From the NCBI GenBank assembly GCA_964551445.1, contig CAZKCG010000001.1, positions 62,001-126,000 of the forward strand: 64,000 bases of DNA, in the 5' to 3' direction. The position numbers and the translations under genes are program-made. Source of the DNA: DAOPXV01 sp964551445 (GTDB taxonomy: Bacteria; Muiribacteriota; UBA9980). Of this stretch, positions 11,101-23,100 are shown piece after piece (within the stretch, counting starts at the first letter, position 1; each line of letters starts with the position of its first letter). Under the pieces are notes generated by a model. It worked only from the letters and a program-made list of their open reading frames with translations, made no database searches and was not told where the DNA came from.

Positions 11101-14100
11101 ACTGGTTTTTAACTATGTTGATCGCGTAAACGCCGCCCGAAAACGGTCCCGAGGGAACAGAGGTCCAACCGGTGCCGTTCCATATTGCTATGTTCGAAGT
11201 GTTCGACGCGCCGCCGGCGCTGTAAAAGTCCCCTCCGGCATAGAGGTTCATTCCTCTGGAATCGAAAGCGATGGTCTTAACGCTGCTGTTGGCGCCGCTT
11301 CCGAGGGCCGACCACGTGCCGCCGGAATACTTCGCTATCTTGCTCGCGGCGACGGTATCGGCCTTGGCGAAATCGCCGCCGATATACATGTTTCCCGCCG
11401 CGTCGAAATTGATGGCGTAAACGGTGTTATCGGTCCCGGTCCCGAAGTTGGGCGGGCCAGCGACGGTCTTCACTGTTGTTTTCGTCGTTGCCGCCTGCAT
11501 TTCCCCTGTCCTTCCATTGGTGACAATTGAAAAAACGTCGTATTGAGTGCCCGGGGTAAGTTTGGAGATCGGCGCGGACAGTTTTTCAGCGTCGGTCGGA
11601 AGGGTGGCGCCCGTCGAAAATACCCAGCCCGCCGGAAGCGGGGAAGTGTTGACGAGCGTTTTCAATTCGGCCGGCGTGAGGCTTCTGGCCGCCGAGGAAG
11701 GCGCTACGGCAGAGTAGAATCCAAGGTCAGGATTGACCACGTCCAGTTTGTAGGCCATCGTTATCGAAGTGGAAGTGACCGTGACCGCCTTGGGATATCC
11801 GGACGAGAAATTCGGCATATTGGTCTTCGCCGTGATTTTCTGCGCTCCGTTCTGGATCACGCCTTTAGAATCCTCGATGACGACGAAAATGTCATATGAA
11901 GTGCTTGCGGCGAGGTTTTTCGCCTCGAACGGAAGTTCTGTATTGGCGGTGATAGCTAAAGCGCCTGATGCGGCTACTGTAACTCCGGTTCCGGCTGTTC
12001 CGATCTTGACGCTGGCCGGAGGAATGGCTGCGAGGTTCGCCGAAGAAAGAATACAGATGAAGTAAAGCTTTCCGGTTATGTCAGACTTTGCCGAAAGACT
12101 TGCGGTGTTTGTAGTGGTCGAAACCAGCTTCGGATATCCGGCGCTCCATGCGGGGCCGGAAGAAGTAATTGCGAATGCGTTCTGTGATGAAGCTGTTCCT
12201 CTGTTTCCAACCGTATCGACCGCGCTTACGCTGATCTTGGCCGTGTTGATATCGACCGAGGGAACTTTCCACTCGTAAGAGCCGGTATTGGCCAGGCCCG
12301 TCTCTATCGTGGTCGTGTTGATCCCGTTATAAAAGGTTATCGTTATTGGTTTGGGGTCGAGGCCGCCGGAGTCGGAGGCGCTCCATTTGATTGTATAAGT
12401 GGTTCCGCCGGCGAGTTTCTGGCCTGCGTCATTGAGCGATTGAAGCGTTACGACGGGCGGCGTTGTATCTATGACAAAAGTATTGTTGCCGATTATGTCG
12501 ATCGGATTCATCTTATCGTCCATCAATCCTACAGTCGCTATGCCGTCCATGAAATCGGCCCCGTTATTGTCGTTTATAACATAGTCGAAGGTCCATATCT
12601 TTTTGCTCGCGCCGGGACTCATGAACTTCTGCTGGACATCGGCTTTGCCGGGCTGTTCGATCGAGATGCGCGGCGCGTTCTGGCCGGTATAATCTTCCTT
12701 GAAGGTTGCCGTTATCGTCATTTTTCCGGCCTTTGTCGGGTTGGCGCTGAAAGATAGCGTGGCGTAGTTCTTGACCGATGATCCTATAAGGAATGTTTGA
12801 TTGGCAGGGCGTTTTGAGATATTGCCGGCCTCGTCGGTTACGGACGACAGGAATATCATTGCCTTTCCTTCTTTAAATTCTGACACGGCCTGTGAATTCG
12901 GCGTACCGACCATATATTCATATGTCCATATATCGGTCGCGATTCCTTTGGTCATGGAAACGTCCGTCAGTTCGTAAGAACCCTGCTGGAAGATCGAAAG
13001 ATATGGCACGAATCCGGCCTTCAGAGGCTCGGAATACTTCGCCGTTATCGTTAGTTTACCCGCTGGAGCGGGATTTGAACTGTACGAAATCTGTACCGTT
13101 GGCTCCTTGGTATCTATCGTGAAGTTTCTGTTAGAAGGCTGAGCGAATATCTTTCCGACTTCGTCCATGGTCTGCGATATCGTCACAGCGGCTTTTCCAT
13201 CGATGAATGCCTGGCCGTTGTCGGCGCTTACGGTGTAATCATAGGTCCATATCCTGCGGCTGTTACCTATCGTCATAGGCAGGTTCGTTATATCCGATGA
13301 ACCTGACTGGTCGATAGATATCGCAGGAACCGCGCCCTGTTTTACGTCCTTAGTGAAAGTGATTATTATCGTTAGTTTTCCGGTCCTGAAAACGTTAGAT
13401 GCCTGAGTATTCCCCGGTAAGCCGTTCGTCGGAGGGAAGTTTGTAAAGTTGATGCTGGTAGTATCGGCAGGATTTCCAGTCGTGTAAATGCCAGGAATGG
13501 TTATGTTGGAGCCGCCTATGGTTATTGGTATATGATCTGCCGCCTGCTGAGGCTGCGGTACCGAAGGAACGAAACTGTAATTGATCGATGTCATCGGCGC
13601 CGAAGTGTTGATTATGAAGTTAGTGTTCGAGGTGTTATTTGAAACATTACCCGCAATATCAGAAATTTCTGAGAGCGTAACGATTGCAACGCCGTCAGAA
13701 TAAGCCGCATTATCGGCCATCTTCACGAAATAATCGTAGTACCAGTTGGCCGGCGAGGAAGCATCCTGGGTCATTACGACGCTCTTTATGTCCGTTGTGC
13801 CGGGCTGATCGATCGATATTCTTGGAACGCTTCCTTTGGCGAGTATCTCGGAATATGAAGCCGTGATCCTCATGGCGCCTTCGCCCGCGGGGTTAGCGCT
13901 GTATATGAGCACGGCGGAAGGAGCCGTAGTATCTATAACGAATGATACGACAGTCTTCGATGTCAGTTTATTTGTGGTACCGGTGGAAGTGACCTCCAGT
14001 ATGTAATTGCCGTCTTCCGATATGCCGGATCCCTTGACGAATTCGGCAGGCTGGCCGCCAAGCTTCATGATCGTTGCGGCTACTGTCGTTCCGGTGACAT

Positions 14101-17100
14101 CGTTCCAGGAAGGTTTGACCGCTGAATTATAGAACTTGCCGTTTGCTACTCCGGTTACTTCGGGGGCTTTCGGGCCGTTCTCGACCTTTGTTCCCGCTTT
14201 GGTGAAATTGATGGACGTCTTATTGGAAAGGCCGTTGGAAATCTTAGTGATTGTAAGTTCAAGAACATACGAACCGTCTTCGGTTATAGGTGATTCCTTA
14301 ATATAATCCGAAGCGAGTCCGCCCTGTTTAGCGAGTTTAGCAGAATATGCGTATTCTTTTTCTTCGATCCAGGTCGCGATCATAGCGTTGTCTTTTGTGG
14401 TGACCGTGATGGCGGGCGTTACGGGCGATGTGAGATCGAGCGTGAACGAGACCGCCGATGAATTCGAAAGTCCATTATTTCCGGAAGCGGTCACGACGAG
14501 TTTGTATTTTCCGCTTAACGCTACAGGAGTTCCTTTTACGAACTCTATGGCATCAGCCTGGTCCTTTGAAAGTTTAGCCTTCGTGGTTATTCCGGTCTGT
14601 TCGTTCCATGAGGGGATGACGGCGGAATTGAACACCTTCGATTCTTCCACGCCTGTTATTGAGGGCGCTGAAGGCATCGATTTATTTATGGTGAACGATC
14701 TTACGGATTTAGACTGAAGCTTGTTGACCGTCTTGACGGCCGTTACTTCGATCTTGTAGGCTCCGTCGGCCGATATGGCCGATCTGTTGGTTACGGGCTG
14801 AGGATTTCCGCCGTTTCTGTATATAATAGCCGAGGTTTTTACGCCTTCTTTCTCGGTCCAGGTTATCGTAACGGAATCGGGTATTATAGCTCCGTTTTCA
14901 ACTCCGGAGATGACCGGCTCTTCCGGCGGGGTCTTGTCAATAGTGAATTCGATCGATGATTTCGATTTGAGATTATTCGAAAGTTTGGCAGCAGTTACTT
15001 CGAGCAGGTATTTTCCATTGAGGGTTATCGGAAATCCGTTGCCGTAACTTACGGACTGTTCATTATCCTTGACGATAGTTGCCGAATAGAACGCTCCGGG
15101 TACTTCTTTCCACTTGAGCCGGAGGTCGGTGACGGAAATTCCGTTGGCTTCAATACCTTCGATCACGGGAGCTTCGGGAAGCGCCATATCGATCGTGAAT
15201 GAAAGCGAGGTCTTGTTGGTCATTCCGTTAAGGGTCTTTTTAGCGACTATCTCGAGTTTGTAAAGACCGTTTGCGGATAACTTCATTCCATTCGTTATTT
15301 CTACGGGTTTTTCTTCGCCTCTGGTTAGCAACGCGTAATATGTCACGCCCTGCTGTTCTTCCCATGCTATGGTAAGTTCGTTCGAATATACCGTTCCGGC
15401 CGTCACGCCTATGACCTTCGGGGCCTGCGGGCCGGCGTCGAGTCCTGCCGGAGTTCTGTTGAAGCGAAGGACGGTCTTGTTCTTCATTCCATTCTTTGCT
15501 TTGTGCGCCGTTACCTCAATGACGTATTTGCCGTCTTCGGTGATGACGGTCTCTTTATAATATTCGGCCGATTCACCGGCGTTCCTGGAAAGTTTAGCTA
15601 CGCTCTGGCAGCCTTCCTGTTCGTTCCATGTAATGATGGTCTTTCCGCCGCCCTGATCGATTATATCGACAGCGGGAGCGTCGGGACCTTTTCTGTCGAT
15701 CGTGAACTTGACGCTTGTTTCACCGGTAAGGCCGTTCGATTTTTCGGCAACTACCTTTATCGTGTAATTGCCGTCAGCGATAAGCGCAAGACCGTTAGTA
15801 TAGTCGTTCTGGCCTGATTCATCCTTGATCACATATGCTTTATAAGTGATTCCGTTCTTAGTATTCCAGGACGCCTTTACGGAGTCGGAATATATCATAT
15901 CCTGCTGGACTCCGGATATTACCGGCGCTTCCGGCGCTTTTTTGTCGATCGAGAAGTAGATGGTCTTTTTATTGATTGCGCCGGTGGTGGTGTTCTTTAC
16001 CGTCACTTCGAACGAGTAGTTTCCTTCATTGGTGAGTTTGTCGCCCTTCTTGAATTCGGCCGCGGCGCCGTTGTCTTTTATGTATTTAGCGGTTACCGTC
16101 GTGCCTTCGGCCGCGTCCCATGTAATAACTACATCTGAAGCCGTTGATGCGCCGTTGGTTATGCCTTTTATTTCAGGTACTGCCGGGACCGACCTGTCTA
16201 TCTTGAACTTTTTAGTTGAGGTCGCTGATTTTCCGTTGGACTGGTTCGTCGCGGTTACTTCGAGACTGTAAGAACCTTCGAGAGTTATAGGCGAGCCTGA
16301 TTCATAAAGAAGCGTAAGCGTTGCATCCTTGATGAGTTTAGCCAGATAATTAACGCCTTTGGCTTTTTCCCACAATACGGTAACGTTAGACGAAGTGGTC
16401 GTGCCTTCATTGACTCCTGTCAATACCGGCGCTTCGGGGCCGCTCGGATCAATGGTGAATTTTACCTTTGTCGAGGCTTTCAGGCCGTTATATTTCTTGT
16501 GAGCTACGACCTCAAGTATATATTCTCCCTTTTCAGCAAGGAGGGAATTTTTCTCATAAGAGGCCTCAAGATATTTCTGTATGTTGGTAGTAGTGACCGA
16601 CTCGTTGCTCTGCTTCATCGACTGTTCGTACAGATACTGCTTCATGCGCTCCATCATATAGAAACTATTGCCTGTCATATAATATAGACGGGCTTTTTCA
16701 TCCATGTCTTCGAGCCTGACGTACGAATTGTTAAAGTTATAGTTATATCCGCCATATCCGGGATTGTATGGCAGGTTCATATTGTTTTCGTTAAAATAGC
16801 GTCCGTAATAATCACGGTAAAAATATGATGCATTGTTGATCATGTCCATCATATTCATGTCCATCATATTCATGTCCATGCCGCTATTGCTATTATTATT
16901 CTGAGTGACGGTAGTCTGCGTCTTGATCTCGCCGGACTTGGTAAGTCTCGCGGTCGTCTCGCAGCCGTCCTGGTCGTTCCATAATACCTTGATCTCGCCG
17001 CCGGCAACCTCGCCGTCCTTGATACCCGACAGAACAGGAGCCGATGGAGCTTTTTTATCGATCGTGAAAGTTATTGTGCGCTTTGATGACATATTCGTCT

Positions 17101-20100
17101 TAGGTTCTTTCGCTTCGAGCTCGAAAGTGTAAGATCCGTCTTCTATTATGGCCGAGCCTTTCTGGTATTCTTTAAATTCGCCGCCGGTTTTTTTGATGCG
17201 GCCGGTGGTCACGACACTGGTTATATCCTGCCATGTGAGCGAAACATTGACGCCGGCAACTGCGCCGTCCTCTACCCCGCGTATCTGCGGCGGTTCAGGA
17301 GCGACGAGGATCTGCATTGATTCGCGGTTGAATGCCACGGAGGCTTTCGTCTCTGCGTTATTTGAAATACGCGTCGCGATGACTGTAACGATGTAATTGC
17401 CTTTTTCTTTTACCGCTGTATTCTTGGCGTAATCGGCAGCGCTGCCGCCTTCTTTAGCTATCCTTGCGGCATACCTGACCCCTTCCTGCTCGTTCCAGCT
17501 GACGTAGGACGCGCCGTCCTTATCGGTGACTGTTACTACAGGAACGTCGGGAGCGTTCTTGTCTATCTTGAACGATATTTTCGCTTCGGCGGTAAGTCCG
17601 TTCGGTTTTGAGGCTGTGACGGCGAGCGTGAAGTTTCCGTTTTCCGCGACCGCAGAATTTCTTGAATATATTTCGGGTTTGCCGCCGTCCTTTGAAAGTT
17701 CAGCTTTATAAGTTACTCCTTCCTGTTCGTTCCAGGAAAGTTTTACTGCCGAGGCTGAAGTTGCGCCGTTATTTATGCCGGTTATGGCTGGCTGCTGCGG
17801 CGCGCCTTTGTCAATTGTGAACTTAATGGTTTTAACGGCCGTAACGCCGGTGGAATTCTTTTTCGATGTTATTACGAGTACATAAGAACCGTCCTCGGTG
17901 AGCCTGGTTCCTTTCAAAAATTCCATTTCCTGGCCGCCGTTCCTTGATATCTTCGCGGTGACGGTCACTCCGGTAAGTTCATTCCAGGATAGATCTATAT
18001 CGTTATTTGAAATTGAACCGTCGGTTATACCTGTGATAACGGGCATGCCCGGCAGCGTCCTGTCTATCTTAAAGCTGACCGGTGATTTAGCCTCCAGGCC
18101 GCTGCGCTCGTTCTTAGCGGTTACTTCGAGCGCGTAAGAGCCTTCTTCGGAGAGTTCGAAGTTGCTTACATAATCGGATTTGAGCCCGTTGTTTCTGGAT
18201 ATCTTCGCGGTGAAGCCGGTCCATTGCTGTTCTTCCCAATATATTTTAACGGGGCCGGCCGTAACTTCATCCTGAGAAATTCCCTTGATGACGGGTTTTG
18301 CCGGAACCGTCTTATCGATCCTGAACTTTACGCGTGAACCGTTCGAAAGCCCGTTTGAATTTTTGACGACCGCGACCTCAAGGATATATTCGCCTTCGTC
18401 GGTGATCTGTGTGTTTTTTGAATACTGAACGGGCTGGCCGTTTCTGTAAAGCACGGCCGAGCTCGATACGCCTTCCTGTTCGTTCCAGGTGGCCGTAACG
18501 GCATTCGAGCCGCTTGTTCCCTCGCTGACGCCTGTTATTACAGCTGCGGAAGGAAGGGATTTATTAATAGTGAATTTTCTTGTTATTTTGCTGCTTCTAT
18601 TATTCGAGGTCCTGACGGCAGTTACTTCAACGATATATGAACCGTCTTCTGAAACCGTCGCGCCGTTTTGAATAGCGGCGGACTGGCCGCCGTTTCTGGA
18701 TATGGTTGCCGACGAGGTCAGGCCGGTGCCGGTGAGTTTCCATGAAATCACGACATCCTTAGGGGTTGTCGAACCTTCCTCGATACCGGATACAACTGGA
18801 GCTTCCGGGGCGTCCTTGTCTATGGCGAACGCTATGTTCGACTTAGATACGCCGCCGTTGGCAAGTTTGGTTGCGGTAACCTCGACGAAGTATTTTCCGG
18901 TGGATGAGATCAGAGAACCTTTTCCATATCCGGCAGCGGCGGCGCCGTCCTTCGAGATGGTCGCCGAATAGAGTACACCGGAAGCTTCCTTCCAGTCGAG
19001 GATAACGTCGTTGATGGCTGTTTCTTCAGCTTTGACACCGGTTATCACGGGAGCCGGAGGCATCGCGGTGTCGATCCTGAAGCTTACCACCGCTTTATTC
19101 TTCATTCCATTTAAGGCCTTGACCGCGACTACCTCGAGGATGTAAGCGCCGTCGGCCGATATGGCCGCGTTCTTATTGTAAAGCGATATATTATCTTCAC
19201 CCTTTACCAGTTTAGCATAGTAAGAAACGCCGTTAGCCTCGTCCCATGAGGCCGAGACGGTTTTGTTGTAATATCCCCCGTTGTTTATGCCTTTTATGAT
19301 AGGATATTCCGGGCCTGCATCAAAGCCGGCCGGGGTCCTTGTGAAACTCATGGACGAGCGTGAAGAAAGTCCGTTACGGTTTTTCAGCGCGGTGATCGTG
19401 AGATTGAACGATGCCGTTTCGCCGGCCACGGTCACGGGTGTGTCCTTGGCGTAGTCGATCTCATTGCCTTCGCCTGTTCTTATTTTCGCGGCGGCTGTGA
19501 CGCCTTCCTGTTCGTTCCAGGTGAGGACGGAAACGCCGTTGCCCTTGTCTATATATCTTACTACAGGAACCTGTGGTGATTCGGCGTCTATTTCAAAATT
19601 TACGACGCTTTCTTTAATAAGTCCGTTATGTTTTCTGGCTATGACCTTGATCGAGTAATTTCCGGTGGCTGAAAGCGGTGATCCTTTAACGAAAGTATAA
19701 GGTTTGCCGCCGTTAACGGTCACAAATGATTCGTAAAAGGCCTTTTCCTGTTCTTTCCACGATACGTTGACCGTGCCGCCGTATATCTGGCCTTCTTTGA
19801 CGCCCGTAAAATGTACCGCTTCGGGAAATTTGTTGTCTATCGTAAAGTTTATCGTTCTGACATTTGTCACTGCGGTGATATTGTTTTTGACCGTTATTAC
19901 AAGAATATATGAACCTTCCGCGGTTATAGGGTCGCCGGACTTGTAGGCGACGGGGTCGCCGCCGTCCTTCGAAAGGGTGGCAGTGGTCGTGAAGCCCTGT
20001 TTTTCATCCCAGGAAGCCGAAGCGGTGCCTGATATCTCATCGCCGTCCTTCAATCCTTTTACGACGGGCGCCTCGGGAACGGTCTTATTTATCGTGAATG

Positions 20101-23100
20101 ATATCATGGAAACGCTCGAGAGCCCGTTCGTGGATTTTGTGGCCTTAACTTCAAGGACATATGAACCTTCATCCGGGATCACGGTATTCTTTTCATATAT
20201 TATCGCGGTATTCTGGTTCTTTATAAGTTTTGCGGAATATACTACGCCGTTTATAGAGTTCCAAGAAAGCGTGACGTTTGACGCGGTGAAGGCCCTGTTA
20301 TCTATACCGGTGATGACAGGTTTCGCGGGAGCGGTCCTGTCTATCGTGAAGGATATTTTCGAGGAGCTGGTCATTCCGTTGGAAAGTTTCTTCGCTACGA
20401 CCTCTATAATATATGAACCTTCTTCACTTATGGAAGAAGATTTTTCATAGCGTGAGAACATATTAGAATTATTGAATGTATTATTGTTGTCGTTCTGGAC
20501 GTCTAATATTGAATTCCTTATCAGTTTTGCGTATGTTTCGACGCCTTCCTGCTCGTTCCAGGTTATCTTGACTTCGGAAGCGGTTATGGCGCCTTCATTT
20601 ATACCTGTTATTACAGGTTTTACGGGGGCGGTCTTATTTATCGTGAAAGTTATGAAACTTTTTGATGTGAGCTTCGTGAAAGTGTCGGTGATTTCTACCT
20701 CTACGATATAAATGCCTTCTTCTGAAATAAGGGCGCCTTTAGTATAAGGAACGAACTCGCCGTTGCCCTTTTTTATCCTTGCGGCCGTTTCAGTTCCGTC
20801 AGCGGCCTTCCAGTCGAGAGTCACGGGCTGTCCGACGACCGCGTTATTCTCGACGCCGATTATATCCACGGCCTTCGGGCCTACGACGAGGTCGGTGAAG
20901 AGTCTGTTGAAGTTAGCGGAAGCCTTGTTGGAAACGTTATTCGCGATGCGTACTACGGTTACCGTGACGGCGTAGACGCCTTTTTCGTTGACGGGCGTTC
21001 CCATAACGTAATCTACGGCTTCGCCGTTATCTTTGATCAGTTTAGCCGAATATTTGTTGCCGTCCTGTTCGTTCCAGTTGATCACCGAGGCGCCCTTGCC
21101 GTTATCGGTTACGCTTATTACGGGAGCGTCGGGGGCGTTTCTGTCGATGGTGAAAGTTATGCGTGACGCCTTTTTAAGACCATTAGGTTTGATCGCGGTT
21201 ACCGTTAGCGTATATTTTCCGTCAGCGGCGATCAATGAATTCTTGAGATAATTATCGGGTCTGCCTTCATCTCTGGTAAGTTCCGATATGTACCTTACGT
21301 CTTTCGATTCTTCCCATGAAAGTTTCACTTCGGCGGCTGTAAGTGTTCCTTCGGTTATTCCGGTTATTACCGGCGCGGCGGGTTCGGTTTTGTCAATGAC
21401 GAATTCGATCGCGCGGCTGTTGATCGTTCCGCTATCGTCTTTTTTCGCTTCGAGAATAAGTTTGTAGGAACCTTCAGCCGCTATCGCCGTTTTTTTAGTA
21501 TAAGGTATAGCTTCGCCGTTGTCTTTTATAAGTTTAGCGGTGAGCGTGACGCCCTGAACTTCTTCCCACGAAAGGGTAACGTCGGAAGCGACCTTCGATT
21601 TATCGTAAACTCCGGTTACGAGTGGGACTTCCGGAAGTTTGCTGTTTATGGCGAACGATATTTTCGCTTCGGCGGTGAGACCGTTCCTGTCGCTCGTCGC
21701 GGTTAGTTCCAGAGTATATTCGCCGTCTTCCGCGATCTCATATCCCTTAATGTAATCGGATTTGAGGCCGTTATTTTTAACCAGTTTTGCGGAACATTTA
21801 GTTTTTGCGGGGTCTTCCCAGAAGAGCGACAGGGGTTTCGCTGAAACTTCGCCTGTATTAACGCCGATTATTACGGGAACCTCCGGAACTGTTCTGTCTA
21901 TTGAAAAAGCTACGGACGCTTTATTGGAAGCGTTATTAGCGGTCTTTTTTACGGAGACTTCGAGAGTGTAGGACCCCTCTTCTTTTACGGGAACGTTCTT
22001 GGAATATTCGAGTGATTTGTCGTCCTTTATGAGTTTAGCCGAGCTCGATACGCCTTCCTGTTCATTCCACGAAAGCGTAACGTCTTCTGGTGATATAGCT
22101 CCTTCTTTTACGCCAAGTATGATCGGGGGAGCCGGGGGCGCAAAGTCGTTCTTTATTTCATAAAGCGCTGATACTACTGGAGAATCAACCATCTTATTTT
22201 TTATGGCTACGGCTTTTACCGTCGTGGATTTGGTTATTCTGAATGGCGCGGTATACATTTCACCGTTGGTCGAGGTCGGCGTCGAGCCGTCGGTAGTGTA
22301 AACTATAACGGCGCCTCTGACCTGCGTGATGAGTTTGACGTAAAACTGTGAATAATTTGTATATTTTCCGCCGGCCGGCGAGAATACGGGTTCGGCTACG
22401 ATTTCCGGAACGGGACCTACTATATTGACGTCGAATACGCCCGTAACTACTTCGGAATCCATCATGCCGTCCTTTATGGCGACGGCTTTTACCGTTGTGG
22501 GTTCGAGTATCATTATCGGTTCTTTATAAATGAAACCGTTCGTATATGACGGGATGGTCCCATCCGTCGTGTATTTTATCAATACGTCATTTACGGCGCT
22601 GACTAAAACTATGCTTTGTTTCGATATGAAGCTGCCCGCGGCCGGATTAAAGACCGGCGAGGGCGCGCTTTCGGTAGCGATGTTAACATCATAGACAGCC
22701 GATGTCACGTTCGAATCATCCATTCCATCTTTTACGGCAATGGCTTTTAAAACTATTTGCTTATCTATTATTATGGGCGATGAATAAACAAGGCCGTTGG
22801 TTTTTGAAGGAATTGAACCGTCGATCGTGTACTTTATAGTAACGCCTTCGGTAAGGCTTTTTATCTCAATATTCTGCGCTTTTGAAAAATTGCCTCCGGA
22901 AAAACTGAACAGGGGCGCTTCTACTTTTACCGAAGGCTTGTTGATAACATAAAGCGCCTGGTTTATGCTGGAGGCGATACCACCCTTTATGGCAACGGCT
23001 TTAACCGTAGTATCCGCGGTTACGGTGAACGGAGCTTCAAAAATGGTTCCGCCGTTGGCCGAAGGTTCGCTTCCGTCCGTTGTGTAGCGTATTTGCGAGC

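Noticed and set aside
13931..22148. CRISPR-like periodicity in the repeat block
   Set aside because: The period is about 250 bp, copies are diverged at DNA level and the frame is open throughout, so this is a protein repeat array.
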